A stretch of 64,000 nt of DNA from CAIVAT01 sp037141055 (lineage in GTDB: Bacteria; Bacteroidota; Bacteroidia; Bacteroidales; FEN-979): the NCBI GenBank assembly GCA_037141055.1, contig JBAXDH010000002.1, forward strand, positions 20,923 through 84,922. Direction: 5' to 3'. The notes beneath the pieces were generated by a model. It was not told where the DNA came from, did not search any database, and worked only from the letters and a program-made list of their open reading frames with translations. Shown piece by piece: positions 1 to 7,816 of this stretch; the first letter of the stretch is position 1; each line of letters begins with the position of its first letter. A program made the translations under genes and the position numbers.

Positions 1-1625
1 GATGTTCCCCCGATGAGCGGTTCGGGGGTGGAAGAGGGCTTGTTGATATACTCCTCCGCAACCGACCAGTCATACGGAGGCGTCCCTCCCGAAGCCTGCA
101 ACTGTACCTGCAGGGGCTGTGTTCCGGTGAACGGGGGCAGGCTGTTCGTTGCAACCCGCACATCCGGTTTTTCAAAGGCAGCTACCGCCGAAACCAGCGT
201 CATATTGTTTTCCCTGATAACCACATCCGTGTCCCTCACGGGGATTTCCTGTGCCGACCCGTCATAACGGATGAATGACGCACGTTTGATCATCCCCTGG
301 CCGATCTGGTCAGGATCCCGTTCCTCCACCATCATGAAAAAACGGGCAGGTTGTCCTGACGGGACATAATTGAGCAAGTCAGACACATCCAGTCCAAACT
401 CAATTGATTCAGCCCCGGGTAAGGTATCATTTCCAGTCATGACATGTTCCCCGCCCTGGAAGTTGAAGATGGGAAAATCAATCACATGTTCGGGGAACTG
501 AGCCAGCGTATCACTGCTGACACCCGCCAGTATCCTGATCTTGTTGCGGGCATTATAATTTACCGTTGCCCTGACGGTGAGAAGCGGCCGACAGGCGGTA
601 TCGGCATCCAGAACGTAAACACGGTTGTTCCAGATACCGCCTTCTCCATAATTCAACGCGAAGGACCGGTACAATGCATAGACAAAACCGGTATCGGCCC
701 ACCATGTCCCGTATGAATTGGCAATCTTGAACCCGCCGATTTCCCAATCGCGGGCGTCGACGATTCCATCGCCGGTGATGTCGAGGTTGTTGGTGAACTT
801 ACCGTCATGGTTCACGTCATACCTGATGGAATCGTTGTACCCGACCACCGTCATTCCGTGATCCGGGTCAGACTGCCAGGCAAGCAATACCGTTTTCCCT
901 GCCCCGGGCGTGCCAACAGGCAGAATCGGCATGTTGTAAAGTGTGCTGCTGCTGGTTGTGAAGCAGGCAATGCCACCTGCAGGGGAACCATCCAGGTGGT
1001 TGTAGAGGTAATTTTTAAGCGTGCCGATTCCCTCAATGCTGTTGACTTCTATTGCGGAAACCTGCTTCACGTGATTGAACATTCCACGGTAATACTTATC
1101 GTACCCGCTGATCCAACCCAGAACCGAATTGGATGTGTCCAGCCCGTAATCATCCGACGTCATATGCCCCTGCTGCCTGATGGCCTCAAAACTCTGCAGG
1201 AAATTCACCCCGACGTACCGGTCGCCCTGGTTCATAAAATTCCAGGTATAATGGGCCGGATAACTATTGTTCCAGAACCAGCCGGGTTGGTTCCGCAACC
1301 TGTTTATTTCATATGTAAACACATAGACCACACCTGCATACTGCTGGCACGTGTAAAACATATACTGGTCCCTGACCCCCGGCCAGTATTCATTTTTTGA
1401 ATTATCAACGATGGCCGGGATCTGGCTTTTGCGGGTTACCTGCGAAAAACCGAGCAGGGGCACTCTCATCGCCATTACGGAATCACGGGCCCTCGCATCG
1501 CGGGAGTAAACAGGAACCATGGATCGCATGGCCGTTCCCTGGCCGTAGTTTGCACCATGCAGCATGATCGTCAAAATCATGGGGAGGAGGAAAAATCTGT
1601 ACGGTCTCATCTGTTTAATAATCAT
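1..1625 (-). CDS. Secreted papain-like (C1-type) cysteine protease with dockerin-like insert, 3' end outside the window
   Basis: This open frame starts at 1625 and is still open at base 1, so about 541 residues are visible and the C-terminus is missing. Residues 6-29 form a signal peptide. A papain-like catalytic set can be read: Gln87 of an RDQ motif, Cys93 in FYTCQQYAG, His256 in DPDHGMTVVGY, and Asn303 in KIANSYGTWW, which matches the papain NSWG motif. Between His256 and Asn303 lie two acidic loops, DVNHDGKFTN and DITGDGIVDARDWE, that look like dockerin or EF-hand calcium loops. Residues after about 330 look like beta-sandwich sequence. The protein is probably exported and cleaves peptides outside the cell; a T9SS sorting domain beyond the edge is plausible but unseen. 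An alternative start is at 1610. A TAnnTTTG core lies 56 bases upstream at 1681-1688. Confidence 0.75.
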   Translation of the reverse strand, partial: MIIKQMRPYRFFLLPMILTIMLHGANYGQGTAMRSMVPVYSRDARARDSVMAMRVPLLGFSQVTRKSQIPAIVDNSKNEYWPGVRDQYMFYTCQQYAGVVYVFTYEINRLRNQPGWFWNNSYPAHYTWNFMNQGDRYVGVNFLQSFEAIRQQGHMTSDDYGLDTSNSVLGWISGYDKYYRGMFNHVKQVSAIEVNSIEGIGTLKNYLYNHLDGSPAGGIACFTTSSSTLYNMPILPVGTPGAGKTVLLAWQSDPDHGMTVVGYNDSIRYDVNHDGKFTNNLDITGDGIVDARDWEIGGFKIANSYGTWWADTGFVYALYRSFALNYGEGGIWNNRVYVLDADTACRPLLTVRATVNYNARNKIRILAGVSSDTLAQFPEHVIDFPIFNFQGGEHVMTGNDTLPGAESIEFGLDVSDLLNYVPSGQPARFFMMVEERDPDQIGQGMIKRASFIRYDGSAQEIPVRDTDVVIRENNMTLVSAVAAFEKPDVRVATNSLPPFTGTQPLQVQLQASGGTPPYDWSVAEEYINKPSSTPEPLIGGT

Positions 1626-1680
1626 GGAATAACTTCCGGCATGTGATTTTCCGGAAAAATTATAAATATTCGGACAGAAG

Positions 1681-1688
1681 CAAAGTTA
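1681..1688 (-). promoter_or_regulatory. Promoter core (TAACTTTG) for the papain-like protease
   Basis: Exact match to the Bacteroidota -7 consensus TAnnTTTG on the minus strand, leaving a 5' leader of about 50 bases. No TTG lies at the right distance upstream, so the match is partial. Confidence 0.4.
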
Positions 1689-1769
1689 CGAAGATTCAAA
1701 TGATCCTTAATCCGGAATTAATATTTACTTTTACGCCTTCAAATGCAATGCTGCGTTAACTTTATCTTC

Positions 1770-2114
1770 ATGAAAATCAAGGGCTTTTTTTTATTCTTAA
1801 TACTTCTGGCCACGATCAGCAGTTGCAAACATGTGGTTCAGTACGATTGCACGGGGGCCACACCTACCTATACGGCAAATGTCAAGCCCATTCTCGATGC
1901 AACCTGTGCGCTTTCCAATTGTCATTCGGGACATGGTGAAGTATTCGACCTTTCCACCTATGCAAGTGCCTCATCGGCAAGTAAGAAAAAAAGTTTCATG
2001 GGATCGATCCAGCACATGCCATTCTACGAGAAAATGCCCAGGAATGCGGACCGGCTGACAGATTCACAGATTCACGTCCTATCTTGCTGGTGCCAGAACG
2101 GTTCGCCGGAATAG
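1770..2114 (+). CDS. Small c-type cytochrome lipoprotein with a CX4CH haem site
   Basis: A 114-residue protein. The start at 1770 is preferred over 1743 because it gives a clean lipoprotein signal (hydrophobic stretch, then ISSC with the lipid-attachment cysteine at residue 19). The haem-binding site is CALSNCH at residues 46-52, which has four residues between the cysteines instead of the usual two. A downstream KMP supplies Met89 as a possible sixth iron ligand. The sequence up to the haem site (VKPILDATC) resembles the PSCyt-type domains common in Bacteroidota and Planctomycetes. It is probably an envelope-anchored electron carrier of unknown partner; no oxidoreductase gene is adjacent. 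It converges on the carboxylase operon across a strong hairpin. Confidence 0.7.
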   Translation: MKIKGFFLFLILLATISSCKHVVQYDCTGATPTYTANVKPILDATCALSNCHSGHGEVFDLSTYASASSASKKKSFMGSIQHMPFYEKMPRNADRLTDSQIHVLSCWCQNGSPE

Positions 2115-2122
2115 TCAGAGTG

Positions 2123-2182
2123 ACAAGTGACAAATGACAAATGATAAATAAGCCGGATTTTCATTTGTAATTTGTCACTTGT
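2123..2182. terminator. Long inverted repeat between convergent genes, likely bidirectional terminator
   Basis: The 22-base arms 2123-2144 and 2161-2182 are complementary except for one position, separated by a 16-base loop. The arms contain the word CAAGTGACAAATGACAAATG, built from a 7-8 bp period like other repeats in this window. It lies between the stop codons of two convergent genes. Confidence 0.7.
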
Positions 2183-2187
2183 AATTC

Positions 2188-3726
2188 TTACAATGGGATA
2201 TTCCCATGTTTCTTCGGTGGGTTGGTTTTACTCTTGTTCTGTGTAAGTTCCAGCGCTTGGATGAGTTTGGTTCTGGTTTGGCGCGGAAGGATAATCTCAT
2301 CCACATAACCCAGTTCGGCAGCTTTATAAGGGTTGGCAAACGTTTCGCGGTAATGATCGACAGCCTCGGCGCGATCGGCCTCATTCAGTTTCCCCTTGTG
2401 AATGATATTTACGGCGCCCTCTGGACCCATTACCGCAATTTCCGCGGTCGGATATGCATAATTTACATCCGCACCAATGTGTTTGCTCGACATCACATCA
2501 TAGGCTCCGCCGTATGCCTTGCGGGTGATCAGGGTGATCTTTGGCACGGTAGCTTCAGAAAATGCATACAGTAATTTGGCTCCATGCTTGATGATCCCGC
2601 CAAATTCCTGGTTTGTACCCGGAAGGAAGCCTGGAACGTCGACCAGCGTAATGAGCGGAATGTTGAAGCAATCGCAGAACCTGACAAAGCGTGCGCCCTT
2701 GATGGACGAGTTGATATCCAGCACCCCGGCCAGGAAAGCAGGCTGGTTTGCGACGATTCCAACCGGTTTTCCGCCCAGGCGGGCAAACCCGGTAAGGATA
2801 TTCTGCGCATAATGGGGCATCACCTCGAAAAAGTTATGATTGTCAACAACCGTGCTGATGAGTTCTTTCATGTCGTACGGTTTGTTGGGATCGGCCGGAA
2901 CCAGCGTCTGGAGTTTCTCGTCCTGCCGCATTACATCGTCGGTACATGGCTGTGCAGGCGGATCTTCCATATTATTGGCAGGCAGGAAACTCATCAGTTC
3001 GCGGATCATCAGGATAACCTGTTCGTCGTTTTCAGCCGCGAAATGCGCCACACCGCTTTTCGAATTGTGCGACATGGCCCCGCCAAGTTCTTCCATGGTC
3101 ACCTCTTCGTGGGTAACCGTTTTAATTACTTCGGGTCCTGTTACGAACATATAGCTCGATTCCTTGACCATGAAAATGAAATCGGTGATGGCCGGGGAAT
3201 AGACGGCACCTCCTGCACAGGGGCCCATGATGGCTGAGATCTGCGGGATCACGCCCGAAGCCATCACATTCCTGTAAAAAATATCGGCATAACCGGCGAG
3301 GCTTTCAACGCCTTCCTGGATACGGGCTCCGCCCGAGTCGTTCAGCCCGATGAGCGGCGCACCCATTCGCATGGCCATGTCCATGATTTTAACCACCTTG
3401 TCGGCATTGGCCCGGCTCATGGTACCCCCGAAAACAGTAAAATCCTGGGCAAAGACAAATGTGAGGCGCCCGTCGATTTTGCCGTAACCCGTCACCATGC
3501 CATCGCCCGGCACCTTGTTATGTCCCATCCCGAAATCATGGCAACGGTGCATGACCAGTTTGTCCATTTCAACGAATGAGTTCACATCAAGCAGCGTGAG
3601 AATACGCTCGCGGGCAGTCATCCTCCCGTTTTTATGGATCTTGGCAATTTTATCAACACCGCCACCCAACTCAGCCTTGCGATTTTTATCGTCAAAAAAC
3701 TGAAAACGTTCTTCTATGGTTTGCAT
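2188..3726 (-). CDS. pccB: Acyl-CoA carboxylase carboxyltransferase subunit (propionyl-CoA carboxylase beta / methylmalonyl-CoA decarboxylase alpha)
   Basis: A 512-residue protein of normal length for the family. It moves the carboxyl group between biotin on the carrier protein and an acyl-CoA, most likely propionyl-CoA to and from methylmalonyl-CoA. Family signatures include GGVDKIAKIHKNGRMTARER near the N-terminus, NDSGGARIQEGV and MGPCAGGAVYSPA (first crotonase-like half), and VDVPGFLPGTNQEFGGII plus RKAYGGAYDVM (second half, oxyanion-hole regions). It is the last gene of a biotin carboxylase, carrier, carboxyltransferase operon, which favours a complete biotin-dependent carboxylase over a sodium-pumping decarboxylase, since no membrane beta subunit is present. 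Acyl-CoA specificity cannot be fixed from sequence alone. Confidence 0.93.
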   Translation of the reverse strand: MQTIEERFQFFDDKNRKAELGGGVDKIAKIHKNGRMTARERILTLLDVNSFVEMDKLVMHRCHDFGMGHNKVPGDGMVTGYGKIDGRLTFVFAQDFTVFGGTMSRANADKVVKIMDMAMRMGAPLIGLNDSGGARIQEGVESLAGYADIFYRNVMASGVIPQISAIMGPCAGGAVYSPAITDFIFMVKESSYMFVTGPEVIKTVTHEEVTMEELGGAMSHNSKSGVAHFAAENDEQVILMIRELMSFLPANNMEDPPAQPCTDDVMRQDEKLQTLVPADPNKPYDMKELISTVVDNHNFFEVMPHYAQNILTGFARLGGKPVGIVANQPAFLAGVLDINSSIKGARFVRFCDCFNIPLITLVDVPGFLPGTNQEFGGIIKHGAKLLYAFSEATVPKITLITRKAYGGAYDVMSSKHIGADVNYAYPTAEIAVMGPEGAVNIIHKGKLNEADRAEAVDHYRETFANPYKAAELGYVDEIILPRQTRTKLIQALELTQNKSKTNPPKKHGNIPL

Positions 3727-3752
3727 AATTTAGAGTTTGGTAAAAGGTTTAA

Positions 3753-3768
3753 AAGCGGACAGGCGGAC
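3753..3768. repeat. Two units of the 8-bp RGGCGGAC tandem repeat
   Basis: Units AAGCGGAC and AGGCGGAC stand head to tail between the carrier-protein and carboxyltransferase genes. The same unit recurs at 12813, 36088 and 60607. Confidence 0.75.
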
Positions 3769-3775
3769 CATTTCG

Positions 3776-4309
3776 CTATTCCGCTGGTTCGCTGGTGATA
3801 TTTTCCAATTTTATCATCACCTGGTGCGAATCAACGGTGTCGCCTTCTTTGACAAGAATTGCCTGTACAATTTTATCGCCGGTTGCTTTGAATTCACTTT
3901 GCATCTTCATGGCTTCCACCACGATGAGTGTATCGCCTGTTGCAACGACATCACCGACTTTGACAGGAATCTTGACGATCTTGCCGGGCATGGGGGACGC
4001 AACCTGGTTGGATCCTTCGACTTCCTGGCCTTTGTTGCGGTTGCTTATATACTTTGATTCTGCATCGATGACCTCAGCGTTGAAAGTTTTCGCAAAAGTG
4101 TTCACGATGAACTTTTTGCTCGACTCCCCCCTGATCAGCTCAACATTGTACGAATGCCCGTTGTATAAAATGGAATAGACCCCGTTTTCAACTTCCACAA
4201 TGTCGAGGTCATATTTATGGTCATCAACTTTGATCAGGGCTTTGTTCCCAACCCGGTTGAGCAGTTCAATCTTTGCCGTGCGGTGTCCGATACTTATTTC
4301 GTATGCCAT
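3776..4309 (-). CDS. Biotin carboxyl carrier protein of the acyl-CoA carboxylase
   Basis: A 177-residue protein. The C-terminal 75 residues form a biotinyl domain: VASPMPGKIVKIPVKVGD, then VEAMKM with the biotinylated lysine at residue 135. The N-terminal part (residues 1-90) is a beta-rich region of the kind seen in acyl-CoA carboxylase alpha chains (BT-like), so this gene corresponds to the detached C-terminal half of a PccA-type subunit. It lies 9 bases after the biotin carboxylase gene and 49 bases before the carboxyltransferase gene, in the same direction, so the three are almost certainly cotranscribed. Confidence 0.92.
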   Translation of the reverse strand: MAYEISIGHRTAKIELLNRVGNKALIKVDDHKYDLDIVEVENGVYSILYNGHSYNVELIRGESSKKFIVNTFAKTFNAEVIDAESKYISNRNKGQEVEGSNQVASPMPGKIVKIPVKVGDVVATGDTLIVVEAMKMQSEFKATGDKIVQAILVKEGDTVDSHQVMIKLENITSEPAE

Positions 4310-4318
4310 GGTACAGGG

Positions 4319-5827
4319 TTATAAACGTAAAACATTTCGTTTGCGGCCAAAATCCTTCCAGTTTGAGCCAAGCTCTTCACTGAATTTCTGGGGCTGAACT
4401 TCGGCCAGTTTGTCGAGGTAATCAATGAATGCAGTGATGATGGCCATATCCTCGCATTCGGTGCCGCATTTTTTAGTCGTGAACAACCGGTCATGATTGT
4501 CCTCGATGAAATGTGTGTTGTACTTTCCCTCGATGAATTCAGGTGCATCCATGATTCGTTCCAGGAACTTGATGGAGGTTTTCACACCGGTGATCTTGTA
4601 TTCATATAAAGCACGACGCATCCGCGCTATTGATTCCTTGCGGGTTTCACCCCAGGTGATCAGTTTGCAGATCATCGGATCGTAATGCATCGGGATCTCA
4701 TAGCCTTCGTAAACATAACCGTCATAGCGAACACCCAGGCCGAGCGGAACTGTAATGTGCTTGATTACGCCGGGGTTCGGCATGAAATTGTTGTCGGGGT
4801 CTTCGGCATAAATCCTGCACTGGATGGCATGCCCGTACTGGTGAAGGTCCTCCTGCCTGAATGAAAGCGGCAGGCCGTTTGCAATGTTGATCTGCTCCTT
4901 AACGAGGTCAACTCCCACAACGCGTTCTGTTACAGGATGTTCAACCTGCAAACGGGTATTCATTTCGAGGAAATAATAATCCAGCTGATCGCTGACGATG
5001 AATTCGATGGTGCCGGCGCCTTCATAATTTACCGCTTTGGCTGCAGCAACCGCCTTTTCGCCCATCTCCTGCCTCAGCGCGGGATTCATCAGCGGCGACG
5101 GAGTCTCTTCGATAACCTTCTGATGACGGCGCTGGATGGAACATTCGCGTTCAAAGAGATGAACGACATTGCCATGCTGGTCGGCCAGTATCTGAAATTC
5201 AATATGATGGGGTGATTCAATATACTTTTCGATGTAAACGGCATCGTCGCCGAACGCATTCATGGCTTCCGATTTTGCCATACGGAGCGACGGGATCAGC
5301 TCCTCCATCTTTTTAACCAGGCGCATCCCCTTGCCGCCGCCACCTGCGGAGGCTTTGATCATGATGGGCAGGCCGATCTCGTTGACCACTTCAACCGCCT
5401 TTACTTCATCGGAAAGCTTTTCCTTGGTTCCCGGCACCACCGGGACCCCGGAGGCAATCATGGTTTGACGGGCAGTGATTTTATCACCCATGGTCCGGAT
5501 AGCATAGGCATCGGGTCCGATAAATTTGATCCCTTCTGCTTTGCAACGTTCTGAAAATCCGGCATTTTCCGAAAGGAAACCGTATCCCGGGTGGATGGCA
5601 TCGGCCCCCGACTGTTTAGCTGCACCGATGATGGCATCAACATTCAGATAGCTTTCCCGTGAAGGAGCCGGTCCGATGCAATAAGCTTCATCCGCATAGC
5701 GTACATGCATGGCCTGACGGTCGGCATCCGAAAACACCGCAACAGTCACAATACCAAGCTCCCTGCATGATCGCATCACTCTTACCGCAATCTCCCCGCG
5801 GTTGGCCACCAATACTTTTTTAATCAT
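4319..5827 (-). CDS. accC: Biotin carboxylase subunit of the acyl-CoA carboxylase
   Basis: A 502-residue ATP-grasp enzyme that carboxylates biotin with bicarbonate and ATP. It shows the N-terminal biotin carboxylase fold (KKVLVANRGEIAVRVMRSC), the glycine-rich ATP loop KASAGGGGKGMR, and the active-site stretch EMNTRLQVEHPVTE. The length is slightly above the usual 450 residues because of a C-terminal tail. It is first in the operon with the carrier and carboxyltransferase genes. It could also serve fatty acid synthesis, but its neighbours point to propionyl-CoA metabolism. Confidence 0.92.
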   Translation of the reverse strand: MIKKVLVANRGEIAVRVMRSCRELGIVTVAVFSDADRQAMHVRYADEAYCIGPAPSRESYLNVDAIIGAAKQSGADAIHPGYGFLSENAGFSERCKAEGIKFIGPDAYAIRTMGDKITARQTMIASGVPVVPGTKEKLSDEVKAVEVVNEIGLPIMIKASAGGGGKGMRLVKKMEELIPSLRMAKSEAMNAFGDDAVYIEKYIESPHHIEFQILADQHGNVVHLFERECSIQRRHQKVIEETPSPLMNPALRQEMGEKAVAAAKAVNYEGAGTIEFIVSDQLDYYFLEMNTRLQVEHPVTERVVGVDLVKEQINIANGLPLSFRQEDLHQYGHAIQCRIYAEDPDNNFMPNPGVIKHITVPLGLGVRYDGYVYEGYEIPMHYDPMICKLITWGETRKESIARMRRALYEYKITGVKTSIKFLERIMDAPEFIEGKYNTHFIEDNHDRLFTTKKCGTECEDMAIITAFIDYLDKLAEVQPQKFSEELGSNWKDFGRKRNVLRL

Positions 5828-5871
5828 GGGGTTGACAATTAAAACTATTTATTCTGATTCTAAAAATCGGG

Positions 5872-5879
5872 CAAAACTA
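5872..5879 (-). promoter_or_regulatory. Promoter core (TAGTTTTG) for the carboxylase operon
   Basis: Exact TAnnTTTG match, 44 bases upstream of the biotin carboxylase start. No convincing -33 TTG was seen. Confidence 0.45.
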
Positions 5880-6004
5880 TTAAAAAATAACCTTGCAGCC
5901 GTAATCACACATGCATATTTAAGGATATTTAACATTTACCGGTTCAAAAAACAGGCAGATTTTATTGATATTTCTGTTGATTTTTAACGATATTTGGCGA
6001 ATAT

Positions 6005-6868
6005 ATGCAACACCGTTCCATGCTCTCAAAACCTGTCCTGATTTCCCTGCTGATCCTGTTGCAATTGATGTTTTCCTGCCAGGGCGACAACGCGAAGTCC
6101 GACGCACACAAAGGACTTCCGGTAGCCGAAAAAAAGGGTACAAAACCGGGGTATGACACCATTATCCATGCGTTGCACCTGCTTCAGAAAGACCCGCTGC
6201 TCGAGAACGCATCACTCGGATATATGGTAATCGATGTTACCAGCAAGGACCCTGTGGTCGTTGCCGACTACCATGCAAAACAACTCATGATCCCCGCTTC
6301 AACCCTGAAAATTTTCGTAACCGGCGCCGCGCTTGAGTACTTCGGGAAACCAATCATTCCTGAAGTTACGATTACAAACCAGATGAGCGTGAACTGGAGG
6401 TCGTCAAAACTGCTGAGGAAAATCGGCGGGAAAGTATACAACACACCCACAACCGCAGCCGGTGCAAAAGCCATCCTGGATTTCTGGACCACCAAGGGGG
6501 TTGATACCGAAGGCATGAATTTTTACGACGGGAATGGCTTGTCGCGCAACAATGCGATTTCGCCAAAGCAGCTTGTGGACGCCTTGTATGCCATGAGAAC
6601 TTCACCCTATTTTCAGGTGTTTTACGAATCTCTTCCGCTTGCCGGCCTAACCGGAACGCTGCATAAAGCCATGAAAGGCAGTGCCGCCGTCGGGAGGGTT
6701 CATGCAAAGACAGGAACAATCGGGAAAGTCAAAAGTTTTGCCGGCTATGTTGTCACGGTGACAGGCAGGAAACTCATTTTTTCGCTGATCGTCAACGATT
6801 ATGATTGCCGCGTTAAATTAATGAAAAAGAAGATGGAAGCGGTGATGATCAGTATGGCGGAGATTTAG
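6005..6868 (+). CDS. Compact PBP4-type D-alanyl-D-alanine carboxypeptidase lipoprotein
   Basis: A 287-residue member of the S13 family, well below the usual 430-500 residues. The three active-site motifs are present: STLK (Ser99-Lys102), SVN (128-130, in the helix before KLLRKIG) and KTG (235-237); DGNGLSRNN at 175-183 is also typical. In ordinary PBP4 about 240 residues (domains II and III) separate SxxK from SxN; here only 26 do, so the protein is essentially the bare transpeptidase domain. FSC at 23-25 is a possible lipobox. It probably trims or cleaves cell-wall peptides in the periplasm. The alternative start at 6020 also keeps the signal. Confidence 0.8.
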   Translation: MQHRSMLSKPVLISLLILLQLMFSCQGDNAKSDAHKGLPVAEKKGTKPGYDTIIHALHLLQKDPLLENASLGYMVIDVTSKDPVVVADYHAKQLMIPASTLKIFVTGAALEYFGKPIIPEVTITNQMSVNWRSSKLLRKIGGKVYNTPTTAAGAKAILDFWTTKGVDTEGMNFYDGNGLSRNNAISPKQLVDALYAMRTSPYFQVFYESLPLAGLTGTLHKAMKGSAAVGRVHAKTGTIGKVKSFAGYVVTVTGRKLIFSLIVNDYDCRVKLMKKKMEAVMISMAEI

Positions 6869-7779
6869 CTTTTTTTTATCGGAAGCAACATGCTTACACG
6901 CTGCCGGTAGTTATCGTAATCTTTCCTGCGTTTGAGCATTCTTTTTTCGATCATCGGGATGCTGGCAAATATGAACATCAGTGTAATGGCCAGGGGCCCG
7001 GCGATAACCCACCAGAAGGAAGGGTTGGCGGCAACGGCGAAAAGGTACAGCCCCCACCAGAACAGGATTTCCCCCAGGTAATTCGGATGGCGCGACAATG
7101 ACCACAAACCCTTGTCCATTGTTTTCCCCGTCTCCCTGTTATGGGCGAGAAAATGCCTCATTTGCCTGTCGGCGGCCCCCTCCAGCAAAACAGCGCCGGC
7201 GGTAACAACGATCGCAAAAAGGTCGATGATGTTGAGTTCCCTGTACCCCTGCACAACTGCCACCCAAATTGACAGCGTTCCGCCGAAAACCATCAGTGCG
7301 GGAAACAGGTGAATCCCGCCGAGGCTGACAATCCAGTATGCTTTGCCGGTATTGGCGCGGAAATCGGCATAGCGCCAGTCTTCATGCTTCATCCCGGGCC
7401 AGCTGCGTAAAAAATTCCAGGTAAGCCGCACACTGTAGACCAGCGTGAGCAGGAACAGGATCAATATGCGCGTGGAGCCTGTAAAAAGATTATGGACCGC
7501 GAATCCCGGATCCTGCATCACCGGGGATGCCTGAACGGTGGCTGCATAGTAAAACAACACCATCAGCGGCGGCGCAACACTCCAGTAAGGATCGAAAACG
7601 CTCGAGTTATTGAAAGCAAAACTGCCCGCATAGATCAGGATCACACTCATTAACACCGCCACGGCCGATTCGAACAATATTCCTCCGCCTGAAGAGGCCC
7701 GCAACCAATAACCTGTGCCCATAGCCACAAGGTACACACAAAATAATATTATCCTTCCTTTGGTCCTGTCATTCATCAT
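6865..7779 (-). CDS. DUF1295 integral membrane protein, steroid 5-alpha-reductase-like
   Basis: A 304-residue protein with about six to seven hydrophobic segments. The family pattern is seen in the C-terminal half: KHEDWRYADFR, then GLWSLSRHPNYLGEILFWWG and a final MIEKRMLKRRKDYDNYRQR, as in DUF1295 and isoprenylcysteine methyltransferase-like enzymes. The family is thought to contain NAD(P)H-dependent reductases acting on lipid-like substrates at the membrane, but the substrate here is unknown. It overlaps the end of the PBP4-like gene by 4 bases, tail to tail. Confidence 0.85.
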   Translation of the reverse strand: MMNDRTKGRIILFCVYLVAMGTGYWLRASSGGGILFESAVAVLMSVILIYAGSFAFNNSSVFDPYWSVAPPLMVLFYYAATVQASPVMQDPGFAVHNLFTGSTRILILFLLTLVYSVRLTWNFLRSWPGMKHEDWRYADFRANTGKAYWIVSLGGIHLFPALMVFGGTLSIWVAVVQGYRELNIIDLFAIVVTAGAVLLEGAADRQMRHFLAHNRETGKTMDKGLWSLSRHPNYLGEILFWWGLYLFAVAANPSFWWVIAGPLAITLMFIFASIPMIEKRMLKRRKDYDNYRQRVSMLLPIKKS

Positions 7780-7816
7780 CTTTACGGGTATTAGTCAATT
7801 ATCATATCGGATGGGG

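Noticed and set aside
2188..5827. Sodium-pumping methylmalonyl-CoA decarboxylase
   Set aside because: A biotin carboxylase gene is present and the membrane beta subunit is absent, which fits an ATP-driven carboxylase.
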